A DNA stretch of 64,000 bases from Megalonaias nervosa (Eukaryota; Mollusca; Bivalvia; Unionida; Unionidae): positions 115,109 through 179,108 of the forward strand of contig JAECUM010003646.1 in NCBI GenBank assembly GCA_016617855.1, read 5' to 3'. Below are positions 45,301 to 53,885 of this stretch, piece after piece. The position numbers and the translations under genes were made by a program. Positions within the stretch are counted from its first letter, which is position 1. The number at the start of each line of letters is the position of its first letter. The notes beneath the pieces are model-generated. The model was not told the DNA's origin. It saw only the letters and a program-made list of their open reading frames with translations, and ran no database searches.

Positions 45301-48300
45301 TGATCAGGAAATTATTTCTTTATTAGACACATTTATTTGTCAGTCTTTTGATGAGGTCACTTTTGCTCTTGGCATTGATCAGTCCAGAGGTAACAATCAA
45401 TGTGATCCTCTTTTTACTACTCATTCTCTCTCATCTAATGAGGGTGAGAAAAGACAACCACTTGTCAAACAGGAACAGGATTCGGAGATCTCCATATTTT
45501 TTCATAGGGCTATTAGTGAAACGGAAGCCATACAAGTACTAGTTTGTTATTTTGTGAAAAATTGTGTCCTTATGAGAAAGTGAAGTTTCAGAGATTATTA
45601 TTCTGGACTATTTCTCTGATTTCAAAAATAAGTTGCCAAAGGCTTGTAAAATAGCAAGAACTAATCTTCATTCAACTCTGACAGTCAAAAATGAAATTAA
45701 GGTATGATAAAAATACAAAGGAAAGGAGTTTTCAGCCTGGTGATAGAGTTCTGGCTCTATTGCCTATACCACAAAATCCTCTTCAGGCCAGGTATTATGG
45801 TCCTTATCCAGTTGAAATGAAAAGCGACTTAAATTATATTATTGACACTTCTGGGATTCAAAAACATGAAATAAGTCTACTGTATAAATATGTTAAGGAG
45901 TATGTTTATAAAGAGCTGTTAATCATTCAGTCAGTTTAGTTGTTCCTGTCCCACACACTGAAGTGTTAAGCAATAGAATGCAGTTGGACTGTAGTGACTT
46001 TGATTTATCCAATCTTTGGAATTAAGAAATATTGAATAATCTCGACCAAAAACTTTCACTTTTGCAGCCACAAAAAAAGAGTGAACTAAAATAACTCTTA
46101 CGTGAATATGAATACTTATTTCCAGATGTTCCAACAAGAACAAATAAAGTCTACCATGACATTGAAATTGTAGGTTCTACATTGTGAAACATCATTTTTA
46201 CAGGATGAATCCTCTCAAGCTGAAGTGTCCGAGAAGAAAAACCTCAGTATTAGCCGGAGAATGATTTCATAGAACCAAATAAAAGTGGCTGGAGTTCACC
46301 ATGTATTCTTATACCTAAACCAGATAATACTTTCCATATGTGCACTGACTATAGAAAAGTGAAAAGTGTCTCCAAAACAGATTCATTTCCAGGCCAAGAA
46401 TTGATGACCGTATTGACAAAATTGGCAATGCAAAATATAAAACCAAGTTTGACCTTTTGAAAGGATTTTGGCAAATTCTACTCAGGGAATCAGTAAAGGG
46501 AATGTCGGCATTTGTAACTCCAGATGGACTTTATCAACATAAAGTTATACTGTGTGGGCTGAAATGTTTGACTTCAACTTTCCAGTGTTTAATGAAAATG
46601 ATTACATCTGGTCTAGATAATTATGATGCTTACATTGATGACGTCATTATCTATAATGATACCTGGAAAGATCACATGGAAACAACTTGGAGACTTTGAT
46701 CTACTTAGTGATACAAATTTGACAATTAATTTAGGAAAAAGTGAGTTTGCCTGGCTTGTGTTACATTTTTAGGACACATTGTGGGGCACTTTCAGCTCCT
46801 GGTCAGTCTTCATGTTTCTTCCATCTTTCGCACAGAAGTTACAGCTCCTGGTCAGTCTTAATTCTTCTTCCATCTTTCACACAGAATTAACAGCTCCTGG
46901 TCAGTCTTCATTCTTCTTCCATCTTCCACAGAATTAACAGCTCCAAGTCAATCTTCATTATTCTTCCGCCTTTTGCACAGAATTAAGAGCTCCTGGTAAA
47001 GCTTCATTCTTCCATCATTCACATAGAATTAAGAGCTCCTGGTCAATCTTTATTCTTCCATCATTCACATAGATTTAAGAGTTCCTGGTCAATCTTCATT
47101 CTTCTTCCATCTTTCACATAGAATTAACAGCTCTTGGTCAGTCTTCATTCTTCTTCCATCATTCACATAGAATTAAGAGCTCCTGGTCAATCTTCATTCT
47201 TCTTCCATCTTTCATGAAGAAGTAACAGCTCCTCGTCAATCTTCAATCTTCTTCCATCTTTCATGAAGAATTAACAGCTCAGAGTTCTTTAATATTTGAC
47301 AGAAAGCTTGGGTAATTTGTGTAGAATCAAAATTATTTTGTTTAGTTGATCTAGAATCGATAGTGATTTTAGTTTTTTTTCAGAGTCCAAGATTGCCAAG
47401 ATTAAGAGTCTCAACAGCCATCTGGAGGCAGTCACGGAGAGCAAGGACCGGCTGATCTGTAGGCTACAGCAGCCCTTTGTTGGAGAATATCTCAAGCTGG
47501 AAGCACGATATCACAAGTAATGAATACCATAATTTATTAAGTACAAAAGATTATACTTGAAAATAATGCTGGGACACTTACACCACTGTGGTTTAATTGT
47601 GACTATGGCACGAGTCAAATCATGACATTGTGTATGGCACATTTTCTCATTTTCTTAGTCATTTTGGAAGGACCGTGGGTTTCATTTTTTATGTTGAAAT
47701 ATTATCAAGAAGAATGCATGTTGAAAAGAATTACTAGAATATTTGTAATTTCTACACTCTCGTATAGACAGAGCAATTGGCCAAGGAAGTAATTTTAGAG
47801 AAAGAAAAGAGGTTTTATTTTTCTTTTACATTATTTCTTTTATATAATCTGTTCAATTAGTTTGTGAGCCACTTATTTTTGTTTTTAATTTTCCATGCTG
47901 CTTGATTATATTTTTTTAAAAATTATGGAAAATGTTGTGCACATTAATTTCTATAACTAAAGATTATAAATATTGACCGAGATCAAAACTGAAACTATGT
48001 TTGTAAAATTTTGAAAGCATTAATCTTTAGAGCCTTTCAGAAAGTGTCTGTCGTAGGATCCAAAGTGTTCTTTCTTCTTCAGATTTGCAAGTGAATTGTT
48101 TCCAATGATTGCCCCTCTTCTTTCTGACCTAACCACACATCTGGAGAACATTGTTTGGGTGGAGTCTTTCAAAGTGGCAGATGGAAAATTGGTAAAAGAG
48201 CTTGCTTGAGATCACAGAATATACATGTTTCATTGGCCATGGAGCATGTTTGTTTCAAGGGACTTTTAGGGAGTTTTCAAGGACTTTTTTCAATTAGTAT

Positions 48301-48766
48301 TTTGTCTTTTGGAAACTGAACCTACTGCATGTGTTTATCATCTATTGGTGTTATGTATTATTTGATGAACCAAATTTTTATCCCATTGTAATTATTTATT
48401 ATTTTTGGGCAATATGTAAAAAACGGAAGTTCTGAATTTAAATAGTGATATATTTTAATTCAGTTTTATGGTTTTGTTTTCCATCAGATACTTTCATTTG
48501 TGTTTGCAAATTTAAAGATCTTTAAAAATAAACAGATGTCATTTAAATTCCAAGTTTTCAAGACAACCCTTCATATTCAAGAATTTTTCAAGCCTGTATG
48601 AACCATTTACAAGGCTATTTCTGCAGATGCATGTGAAAACTGTAAACATATAGCAAATATCATTAGGACTGATGTTAAGGGACATTATAACCTCTTTTGT
48701 GATCACAAAAGATGAATAGGTTAATGTAGAATACATCTATATATATATATATATATATAGATATAT

Positions 48767-48802
<36 letters not shown>

Positions 48803-49484
48803 CCAAAGTTCTCTGAATTTGTTATAGCAATGTTGGTCAACATGAAGTAATGTTTATATTCCAGTTTTTCCATGACAAATTATCTTTGTTGGGATACCAA
48901 AATGACTCTCTTCTAAACATAATCCCAAACATGCAACTGTCTAAAATTGATATTAACATGGTGGGAACTCAACAAAACCCCAGCAGAACTTATGTTAGGT
49001 GAAAAATGGTAACTTTCAACTCAGGGTGAACAGTTGTCACACCAGAGAGGTCTTAAAATGGCTGAAGCTCACCATTGCCACAAATCTTGCAATGGAAAAT
49101 TTGCTTGATGTGACTGGGGCTCAAACCTAGAAGTCAGAGTACCAAGCAGTTATGCATGACAAATATATGGTAGTTTCCGGTTGGCAGAGTCTTCATACTG
49201 TTGTTTAAAACGTAAATAAAATTCAAGAGATTGATCAATAATCATATCAGTTCATTATGAAATTATGGTTATTCGACAAGTTACATAATTGTGTTACATA
49301 GAAAATATTTAAAATTATGTCTTTTCTTTGCTGACAGGAAAGTTTGCTTACTGATCTGAACAGCATCTTGGCATCTCTGCAGAGCAAGTTCCAGGCTTTG
49401 ACTCAAGTACGACAGAGTGTGGACCACCTGTACCAGTACGAAGTGTCTGATCATGAGCATCAACAATCGGCCATGTCCCAGTGA
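32335..49484 (+). CDS. HAUS2: HAUS2, complete coding span in six exons
   Basis: HAUS augmin-like complex subunit 2 (Cep27). Augmin binds spindle microtubules and recruits the gamma-tubulin ring complex so that new microtubules branch from old ones. Joining 32335-32454, 42030-42143, 44053-44122, 47384-47516, 48083-48191 and 49338-49484 gives 693 bases, 230 residues and a stop, against 235 in human; every junction keeps phase. Diagnostic pieces are the N-terminal NPWD motif, SLNSHLEAVTESKDRL and LTTHLENIVWVESF, which line up with M-N-N-H-L-E-A-V-L-K-E-K and [11 protein letters not shown] in human HAUS2. The protein is mostly helical coiled coil with no catalytic site. Intron 1 is 9.6 kb. Convergent with FLII. 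Confidence 0.88.
32455..34053. other. HAUS2 intron 1, left part
   Basis: Gene-free. A decayed repeat at about 33676-33790 begins TACCGTATTTGCTGGCCTAT and contains ATATATAAGTCAATGCTGAG. Related wording occurs near 39925 (ATATATAAGTCGATTTGGAG) and 40296 (ACCGTATACACTCGATTATA), so fragments of one MITE-like family are scattered in this intron. Confidence 0.5.
34054..35649 (+). mobile_element. TIR element, CAGGGGTC family, copy 2
   Basis: Starts CAGGGGTCTTGCTACCAGGC and ends AAGTCTAGCTTGACCCCTG; ATAAA flanks both sides (34049-34053 and 35650-35654), a possible 5-bp target duplication. Internally collinear with 3458-5388 (for example ATGGCGGACATC at 34578 and CACTTCTCCCTGTT near 35580) but without the nested MITE. 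Forms one arm of a large palindrome with 35670-37310. Confidence 0.82.
34559..34566. other. possible transposon excision footprint TA-CCAG-TA
   Basis: At the place where copy 1 carries the 213-bp MITE between TA dinucleotides, copy 2 reads TACCAGTA. CCAG is the last four bases of the MITE (…TTTAACCAG), and TA, a few terminal bases, TA is what Tc1/mariner-type excision leaves. Chance divergence in an old copy is the alternative. Confidence 0.5.
35670..37310 (-). mobile_element. TIR element, CAGGGGTC family, copy 3 (inverted)
   Basis: Starts CAGGGGTCAAGCTAGACTTG and ends TACCAGGCGAA-type sequence reversed (TTCGCCTGGTAGCATGACCC, then CTG). TATCAC flanks both sides (35664-35669 and 37311-37316), a likely 6-bp target duplication. 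It is in opposite orientation to copy 2 and only 20 bases from it. A TG microsatellite at about 35790-35802 replaces the TA run. Confidence 0.84.
37311..39654. other. HAUS2 intron 1, middle part
   Basis: No exon recognised. Contains a (CT)n run at 38247-38286 and a (GA)n run at 39316-39346. The frames at 38304-38860 (minus) and 38819-39004 (plus) overlap each other on opposite strands, lack splice or domain support and were not called. Confidence 0.5.
38247..38286. repeat. (CT)n microsatellite
   Basis: An uninterrupted TCTC run of about 40 bases. A second purine-rich dinucleotide run, (GA)n, lies at 39316-39346. Confidence 0.97.
39655..39805. repeat. 29-bp minisatellite, 5 copies
   Basis: The unit is AATGATCCATGTAAAATCCT followed by TCTCAATGT. 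Five nearly identical units in HAUS2 intron 1. Confidence 0.95.
40560..40930 (+). repeat. LTR-like fragment (Gmr1-like family)
   Basis: Follows 24060-24420 in order: TGATTGAGG, GAATTCAAGGCCTAACC-like TTCAAGGTCTAGCCCTTTTT, ATTATTCATTCC, TAAGATCAGT, GTGTTCAG, then AAGTGCTCA. Diverged and cut off after the AAGTGCTCAT block. Third LTR-like piece in the window, again in plus orientation. Confidence 0.5.
41393..41535 (-). mobile_element. old tRNA-derived SINE fragment
   Basis: In minus sense: an A-box-like GTGGCTCCGTGGTTA, a B-box GGTTTGAATTC, then CCTTGGGCAAGGCACCTTAT, a conserved body motif found in many animal SINEs of the CORE-like type. A different family from the SINEs at 11628 and 20523, and more diverged. 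No target duplication seen. Confidence 0.65.
42030..42143 (+). CDS. HAUS2: HAUS2 coding exon 2
   Basis: 38 codons, phase 0 at both ends. Acceptor TTTCTCTTCTAG and donor AAA/GTCAGT. Translation starts RSDYEAQKIEKEMEDKYPS and contains LINVLREATKLRGELNK, a helical region corresponding to the human [20 protein letters not shown] segment before N-L-E-I. Reading through the donor would hit a stop at 42166, so splicing is required. Confidence 0.87.
42144..43084. other. HAUS2 intron 2, unique part
   Basis: AT-rich intron with short duplications near 42400-42500 (CCAGATA-CATT-TGTCA words) and 42950-43030 (GGAGATTGCTG). No gene. Confidence 0.55.
43085..43695. repeat. 60-bp minisatellite, about 10 copies
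   Basis: The unit is GGCCCACAGCTTGGATGTAT followed by CCCACAGGCTTTATTTGATA and AATATCTGTCATAGACAAAA. Copies are highly uniform, so the array is young or homogenised. Lies in HAUS2 intron 2. The minus frame at 43615-43932 is not a gene. Confidence 0.96.
44053..44122 (+). CDS. HAUS2: HAUS2 coding exon 3
   Basis: 70 bases: 23 codons plus one base. The acceptor TTTGCCTTTCAG precedes it and the donor CTCG/GTCTGT follows. Translation is VNLEIQCRMQDKETSDITHL plus three residues, matching human N-L-E-I-E-L-L-K-L-E-K-D-T-A-D-V-V. The single trailing G joins AG of exon 4 to make Glu. The donor is non-consensus after GT, but the phase leaves little choice. Confidence 0.86.
44123..44779. other. HAUS2 intron 3, left part
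   Basis: AT-rich intron sequence ahead of the Gypsy remnant; its right side may already be decayed gag. No exon seen. Confidence 0.5.
45691..45939 (+). pseudogene. Gypsy integrase C-terminal domain remnant (copy B)
   Basis: 82 open codons. The frame has MKLRYDKNTKERSFQPGDRV, then LLPIPQNPLQARYYGPYPVE, then LNYIID. This is the GPY/F-type integrase tail (Gly-Pro-Tyr visible), which in Gypsy binds near the target DNA. The catalytic core in front of it is deleted. Confidence 0.85.
46130..46765 (+). pseudogene. Gypsy reverse transcriptase remnant (copy B)
   Basis: Pieces in order: FPDVPTRTNKVYHDIEI, SGWSSPCILIPKPDNTFHMC, TDYRKV, KFDLLKGFWQI, SAFVTPDGLYQHKV, and the catalytic box YIDDVIIYNDTWKDHM starting at 46631. 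A stop in TL-stop-N near 46185, a shift near 46385 and a stop at 46697 disable it. RNase H is missing; the array at 46780 follows at once. Confidence 0.88.
46780..47290. repeat. about 49-bp minisatellite, 10-11 copies
   Basis: The unit is CAGCTCCTGGTCAGTCTTCA followed by TTCTTCTTCCATCTTTCACA and a GAATTAA end. Pyrimidine-rich, starting where the reverse transcriptase remnant ends and stopping about 95 bp before HAUS2 exon 4, so it adds pyrimidine-rich sequence ahead of that acceptor. Confidence 0.94.
47384..47516 (+). CDS. HAUS2: HAUS2 coding exon 4
   Basis: 133 bases: two bases complete the Glu codon, then 43 codons and two bases over. Acceptor GTTTTTTTTCAG, donor CACAA/GTAATG. It translates SKIAKIKSLNSHLEAVTESK then DRLICRLQQPFVGEYLKLEA and RYH. 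This is the best-conserved part of HAUS2: human reads S-M-N-N-H-L-E-A-V-L-K-E-K, then R-L-L-K-P and I-E-A-V-Y-H-R. Confidence 0.93.
47517..48082. other. HAUS2 intron 4
   Basis: 566-base AT-rich intron with GTAATG donor and TTCTTCTTCAG acceptor. Nothing else recognised. Confidence 0.75.
48083..48191 (+). CDS. HAUS2: HAUS2 coding exon 5
   Basis: 109 bases; the first base completes AAA (Lys) with exon 4. Donor TTG/GTAAAA, phase 0. Translation is FASELFPMIAPLLSDLTTHL followed by ENIVWVESFKVADGKL, matching human [26 protein letters not shown]. Predicted helix. Confidence 0.92.
48192..49337. other. HAUS2 intron 5 with (TA)n
   Basis: 1.1-kb intron with no gene. A TA microsatellite interrupted by TAGATA lies at about 48737-48801. 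Confidence 0.75.
49338..49484 (+). CDS. HAUS2: HAUS2 coding exon 6 (stop)
   Basis: 48 codons and TGA at 49482-49484. Acceptor TTGCTGACAG. It starts ESLLTDLNSILASLQSKFQA and includes LTQVRQSVDHLYQYE, a helical C-terminus like human [22 protein letters not shown]. The tail (DHEHQQSAMSQ) is short compared with vertebrates, which continue with an extra roughly 25-40 residues. Confidence 0.88.
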   Translation, partial: ESLLTDLNSILASLQSKFQALTQVRQSVDHLYQYEVSDHEHQQSAMSQ

Positions 49485-49954
49485 TACTTCTGTCCACAGT
49501 TCCAGAGACATTTGCATCTTCTCAAGACTGAATCTGAATGATATTTCTGAATTGCTAGCCTCAAACTGTCCCAAGAATACGTTTCAGGGCTGTCCCAATG
49601 ATAGTTCTGTCCCTTGGTCCAGAGATATTTGCATCTATTCAAAGACTGTTGCAGTAATATTTCAAAATAGCTATCCTGTGATCTTGACCCAGTTCTGAGG
49701 AGAAAGGGCACCTGTGAATATATGAGGTAGTAAACTAGAGTGCTAGTAGACAGCTGGGTCTTGCCAATATTTTTTTCCCATGTGACTGATTTACTTTGTT
49801 CTTTGCCCAATTCAAGTGTTTAGCCTGTGTCTGCAAAGCAAGTTTTAGGAATTGATGATCTTGTAGTGTGAGCAGATTGCTACAGCCATAAAGTGGTGAA
49901 ACAGAAGCTGTCAGTAGGTGTCCTGATGATATCAGTTAATCTGTTGCTTCCATG

Positions 49955-50640
49955 TGTCTAGTGAGATAGAGAGAGCACTTCAGTCCGTCTCGGGCGTATC
50001 CCAGATTATGTTGTGTCCATGTCTCCAGTGTGATGAAGAACACTTCAATCTGTCCTGGGTGTATCCCAGATTCTCTTGCTTCCATATGTCTAGTGAGATA
50101 CAGAGAACACTTCAATCTGTTTTGGGTGTATCCCAGATTCTCTTGCTTCCATATGTCTAGTGAGATACAGAAAACACTTAAGTCTGTCTCGAGTGTATCC
50201 TAGATTATACCACATCAGCCTGCTTCCATGTGTCCAGTATGATAAACAACACATCAGTCTGTTCCTAGAATATCCCAGTTTATGCCACTTCCATGTTTCC
50301 AGTGTGATAAACAACACATCAGCCTGTTCCTGGAGTATCCCAGTTTATGCCACTTCCATGTGTCCAGTGTGATAAACAACACATCAGCCTGTCCATGGAG
50401 TATCCCAGATTCTGTTGTTTACATGTCTCTAGTGACATAAACTTAACACATCAGTCCGTCCAGTGTAATAAACATAACACATCAGCCTGTCCCAGGAGTA
50501 TCCCAGATTCTGTTCCATGTGTCTAGCATGATAAACATGACACATTAGTCTGTCCTTGGAGTATCTCAGATTCTGTTGCTTCCATGTGTCTAGTGAGATA
50601 CAGAATACAGATAACACATAAGCCTGTCCCAGATTCATAT
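49955..50640. repeat. about 50-60 bp minisatellite in likely HAUS2 3' UTR
   Basis: About 12 diverged units with TGTATCCCAGATTCT, GCTTCCATGTGTCTAGTGAG or CCAGTGTGATAAAC, and ACACATCAGTCTGTCC. Begins 470 bp after the HAUS2 stop and ends before the first AATAAA cluster, so it is probably transcribed as 3' UTR. Small open frames on both strands are read-through. Confidence 0.85.
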
Positions 50641-50809
50641 TATCCAATGACTGTCCCAGCTATCCCAAACTGTTTAATAATTTTACTTGTATAAACTGTC
50701 AGTACATGTCCATCAGGTCTGCAGTGATCATCAATGGTGTAGTTTTACTTATATAAACTGACAATATATGTTCTTCAGGTCTGCAGTGACTATCCATGGT
50801 GTTGTTTTA

Positions 50810-50819
50810 AATAAATAAA
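50810..50819 (+). terminator. candidate HAUS2 polyadenylation signal
   Basis: Overlapping AATAAATAAA, two AATAAA hexamers at 50810 and 50814, on the HAUS2 strand 1.3 kb after the stop. No clear GT-rich element could be confirmed, and other sites may be used. Confidence 0.35.
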
Positions 50820-52689
50820 CTGTCAATGTATGTCCACAAGGTCTAGCACAACTGTGGTGTAGTTTTGCTTATAGAAATGTTAATTAGGTTTTTTCATGGC
50901 CCATTTGTTTTTCTAAATTAAATGATATGTTTATAGAACATTGTGTGAATATAGCTGTTGGCGATTGTAGTAGGAATATATTAACACGAATTAAGAAATT
51001 TGTCTGAACAAATTTAACTTTATGACATTTGTAGTGGAGCAAGCTGTGGTATCAGTGCTCAAAGACATTTTTTTCAGACACAGGCACATGGCAGTTGACT
51101 TGAAAAAGAATCGCAAGCCCGGACTCCAATTCCATATGCTCAGAAGGGCCCCAATTTTTAAAAACTATTATTTGTCACACAATATTTCCATTTCTGTACT
51201 ATGGAAAAAAATAAAATCTTACAGGATCAGCAGTGATGATGTTCATTAGCAGCTGTGTCTTGCTTTAAACAGTTTCTCATTATACTTTTGATGTTGTTCA
51301 TAGATGCTACTTTATATATTTAACCAGTGGTATATTACTCATGCCAAAAGTAATTTTATGGCAAGTCTTTCCGTATAATCTCACCTCGGCCAAAGGACGG
51401 CCAATTTTTAATTGAAAATTAAAGCCATGATAGAGCAGCTTTAATATCTCGATTATTTTTAATGCCTCAAAAAACAAGGTGCATTTTGCCTAAACTCTCC
51501 TGATTGCAACAGTAAGGTAAACAATTAACAGGTTGTTGTGTACACATTAGCCTCAGTTGGATTACTCAGCCCTGCATCATTGCACCAGTCGTGTTGACTG
51601 CTGGAACAGTTCTGGTCCCCAGTAGCCTGGTTCTGGCTGTTTTTTTGTAATGTGTAGATTGAATGTGTAAAATACCATTTTTCTCATTTTTCTTCAACTG
51701 TCTTTATTTTAAATCTGTTAATTTGCAGAGTAGGTAGATTTCTACAACAAAAATTGGTATGTGCAGTAGACAGCATTAAAAACTGTAATTTTGTCCTCCT
51801 GCCAGTGGAATCACAACTTAAAGTCAAGTGGGCACTAATTATAAGTAATGCAGGCAATCTGTTACCTATTCATAGGCTACATACTTTGTTTTGTACACAA
51901 AGTTTGCAGCTTTCAATATAATTACAGTTAGAAGATAAAATTCATAAGAGTGAGAGGTGTACATAGGGATAAATACTATAAGTCTTTCAACAACTTGAAA
52001 ATAAAATTCCCCGTTTTGTCAGAATGATAAATGTTTTTTTATGGAAAATTAGACTTTGTTTTTAACAAACCCAATAGGCACTTTACTTAGAATATAAAAG
52101 GAGCAAATATGAAATTAAAGGGGCCTTGGGCACCTGGCTATGAGACTTTTTGAGCTGTGGGTATGTTGGTATGACTCGACCTTTATTTAATGTGGTTGGA
52201 CTAAACTGACAATACAACCAGCTGTTTTATGATTTTGTCTATTAAATACAGTCAATATAACAGCTGTAGTAGAGCTAGATATCATAGTATGTTGGCAAGA
52301 CTACATACATAGCTGTTCTTGGCCTTGATATTGCTGTAATTGCACGAGACTGACAATACAACCAATTTTATGATTTTTATCTGCTGAATACAGGCAGGAT
52401 AAACTGAAATGTCCAATTGTTGATACATACATTTTTGTAACAGTAGAAAGAAAATTTAGATTCAGTAGACAAGGATGTAAGGTTTGTGTGAAGTCTGGAC
52501 ATGAACCCATGCATATCACAATGTAATTATACTGAATAGATTTCTCACTGTAAATGCAAGAAGAGAGAAATATAGAGAAGAACAAAACAATTTCTGATGT
52601 TTTGTTTTTCAAACTGTATTTTAAATGTATAAGTTAGGTATTTTAGGATGTGCGATCATAACAGTTTTACAGTTACAACTTAGAAAAAT

Positions 52690-52925
52690 AAAATCATACA
52701 ATCCTTGCTACAATCAAAAACATCTCTCAAGATACTATTCACACATGTTACACATGATAGCTATTGTCAAGCTATACACACTCGTGTAACACAACCTTGT
52801 ACTCACACAAATTCCACATTATAGCTGTTAGGATATACACACTCCTGAAACACAAGCTTGTACTCAACGCAAATTCCACATGACCGTGTCAGCATATATA
52901 CACTCATGTAACACAAGCTTGTTCA
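52690..52925. repeat. about 75-bp repeat, 3 copies
   Basis: Units share TATACACACTC-TGTAACACAA, CTTGTACTCA-CAC and AAATTCCACAT. Diverged. Non-coding. Confidence 0.8.
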
Positions 52926-53629
52926 ATCTGTAAACAATACCACAGACTTGTATGGCACATTACATCTTTTTGAAAAAGTGTCAAAAATTATATGATGAAT
53001 TGTATTTAATACAGTTATAAATTAAACCTCACAGTAGTTTCATTAAAGTACATTTTTTTGTGCAGTCCAGGTAAAAAATGTAATGTTCTGACTGATTAAA
53101 AAAACTCTGAATCTTGTACAAATCTGGTTTTAATGGAAGTCTATGGGATTTTGACAATTCAAAATTCAATAGTCAAAAACTATTTAACTACTTTCTGAAA
53201 ATGGAGCTTTCTCTATAAAATAAGCACATGTTCACTTTGCTATCATTTGTCTACTAAGTATGAAATATATGTAGGGGAATTATATGTTGGAATGGCAGAA
53301 AATAAGCACTTGAAACCAGAAGCCTAAGAGGGCCTGATAACACTGGTAACTGACACGTATACTTGTGAAAGCAAATTCATACATGTAATGAATTTATGTA
53401 TTGTGGAAAGAAAGGGTTTGAGCACTTAGTTGCCACACCGTCTATTAGTTCTTATAAGAAAAACATAATATGCATGTTTTCAGCTTCATGCAAGAAATAA
53501 AAATGGGTTTGGTTTGTCTAAATATTTTTTTAAAAATGTTTTTTTTTCTTCTCCATTTATCAGAAGTGATTCGTGTTTGCATCACCTATTTTATTCCTTT
53601 GAGAAAAGATCTGGTTTATATTACTCAAC

Positions 53630-53885
53630 AACATGATGTTATCTGACTGTTACATATGCACTCTATATATTAAGTAAAATCTTTATCAGACAGTTATATA
53701 TGTCCTCGAATTAAATAACATGATGTTATCTGACAGTCACATATGCACTCTGTATATTAATTAACATGTTATCTGACAGTTACATATGCACTCTATATAA
53801 TTAAAAAACATTATCTGACATATATGCACTCTAATTAAATAGCACGATGTTATCTGACAGTTACATATGCACTCTATATAATCAA
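53630..53885. repeat. about 50-60 bp repeat, 5 copies
   Basis: Units share ACATGATGTTATCTGACAGT followed by TACATATGCACTCTATATA and a TTAA-type spacer. Spacing varies because some copies are shortened. Confidence 0.85.

Larger units (their letters stand above)
44780..46770 (+). mobile_element. Gmr1-like Ty3/Gypsy remnant, copy B, in HAUS2 intron 3
   Basis: Plus-strand order: broken zinc knuckle (CTYCKKERV near 44835), protease-type block (45160-45300, TDKPCLDQK), spacer (45340-45590, FTTHSLSSNEGEKRQ and VCYFVKN), the C-terminal part of integrase (45691-45930) and then reverse transcriptase (46130-46760). Integrase therefore precedes reverse transcriptase, the Gmr1-type order. The integrase core is deleted between about 45590 and 45690. 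Stops and shifts are frequent. Same family as copy A at 11400-14703. Confidence 0.85.
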
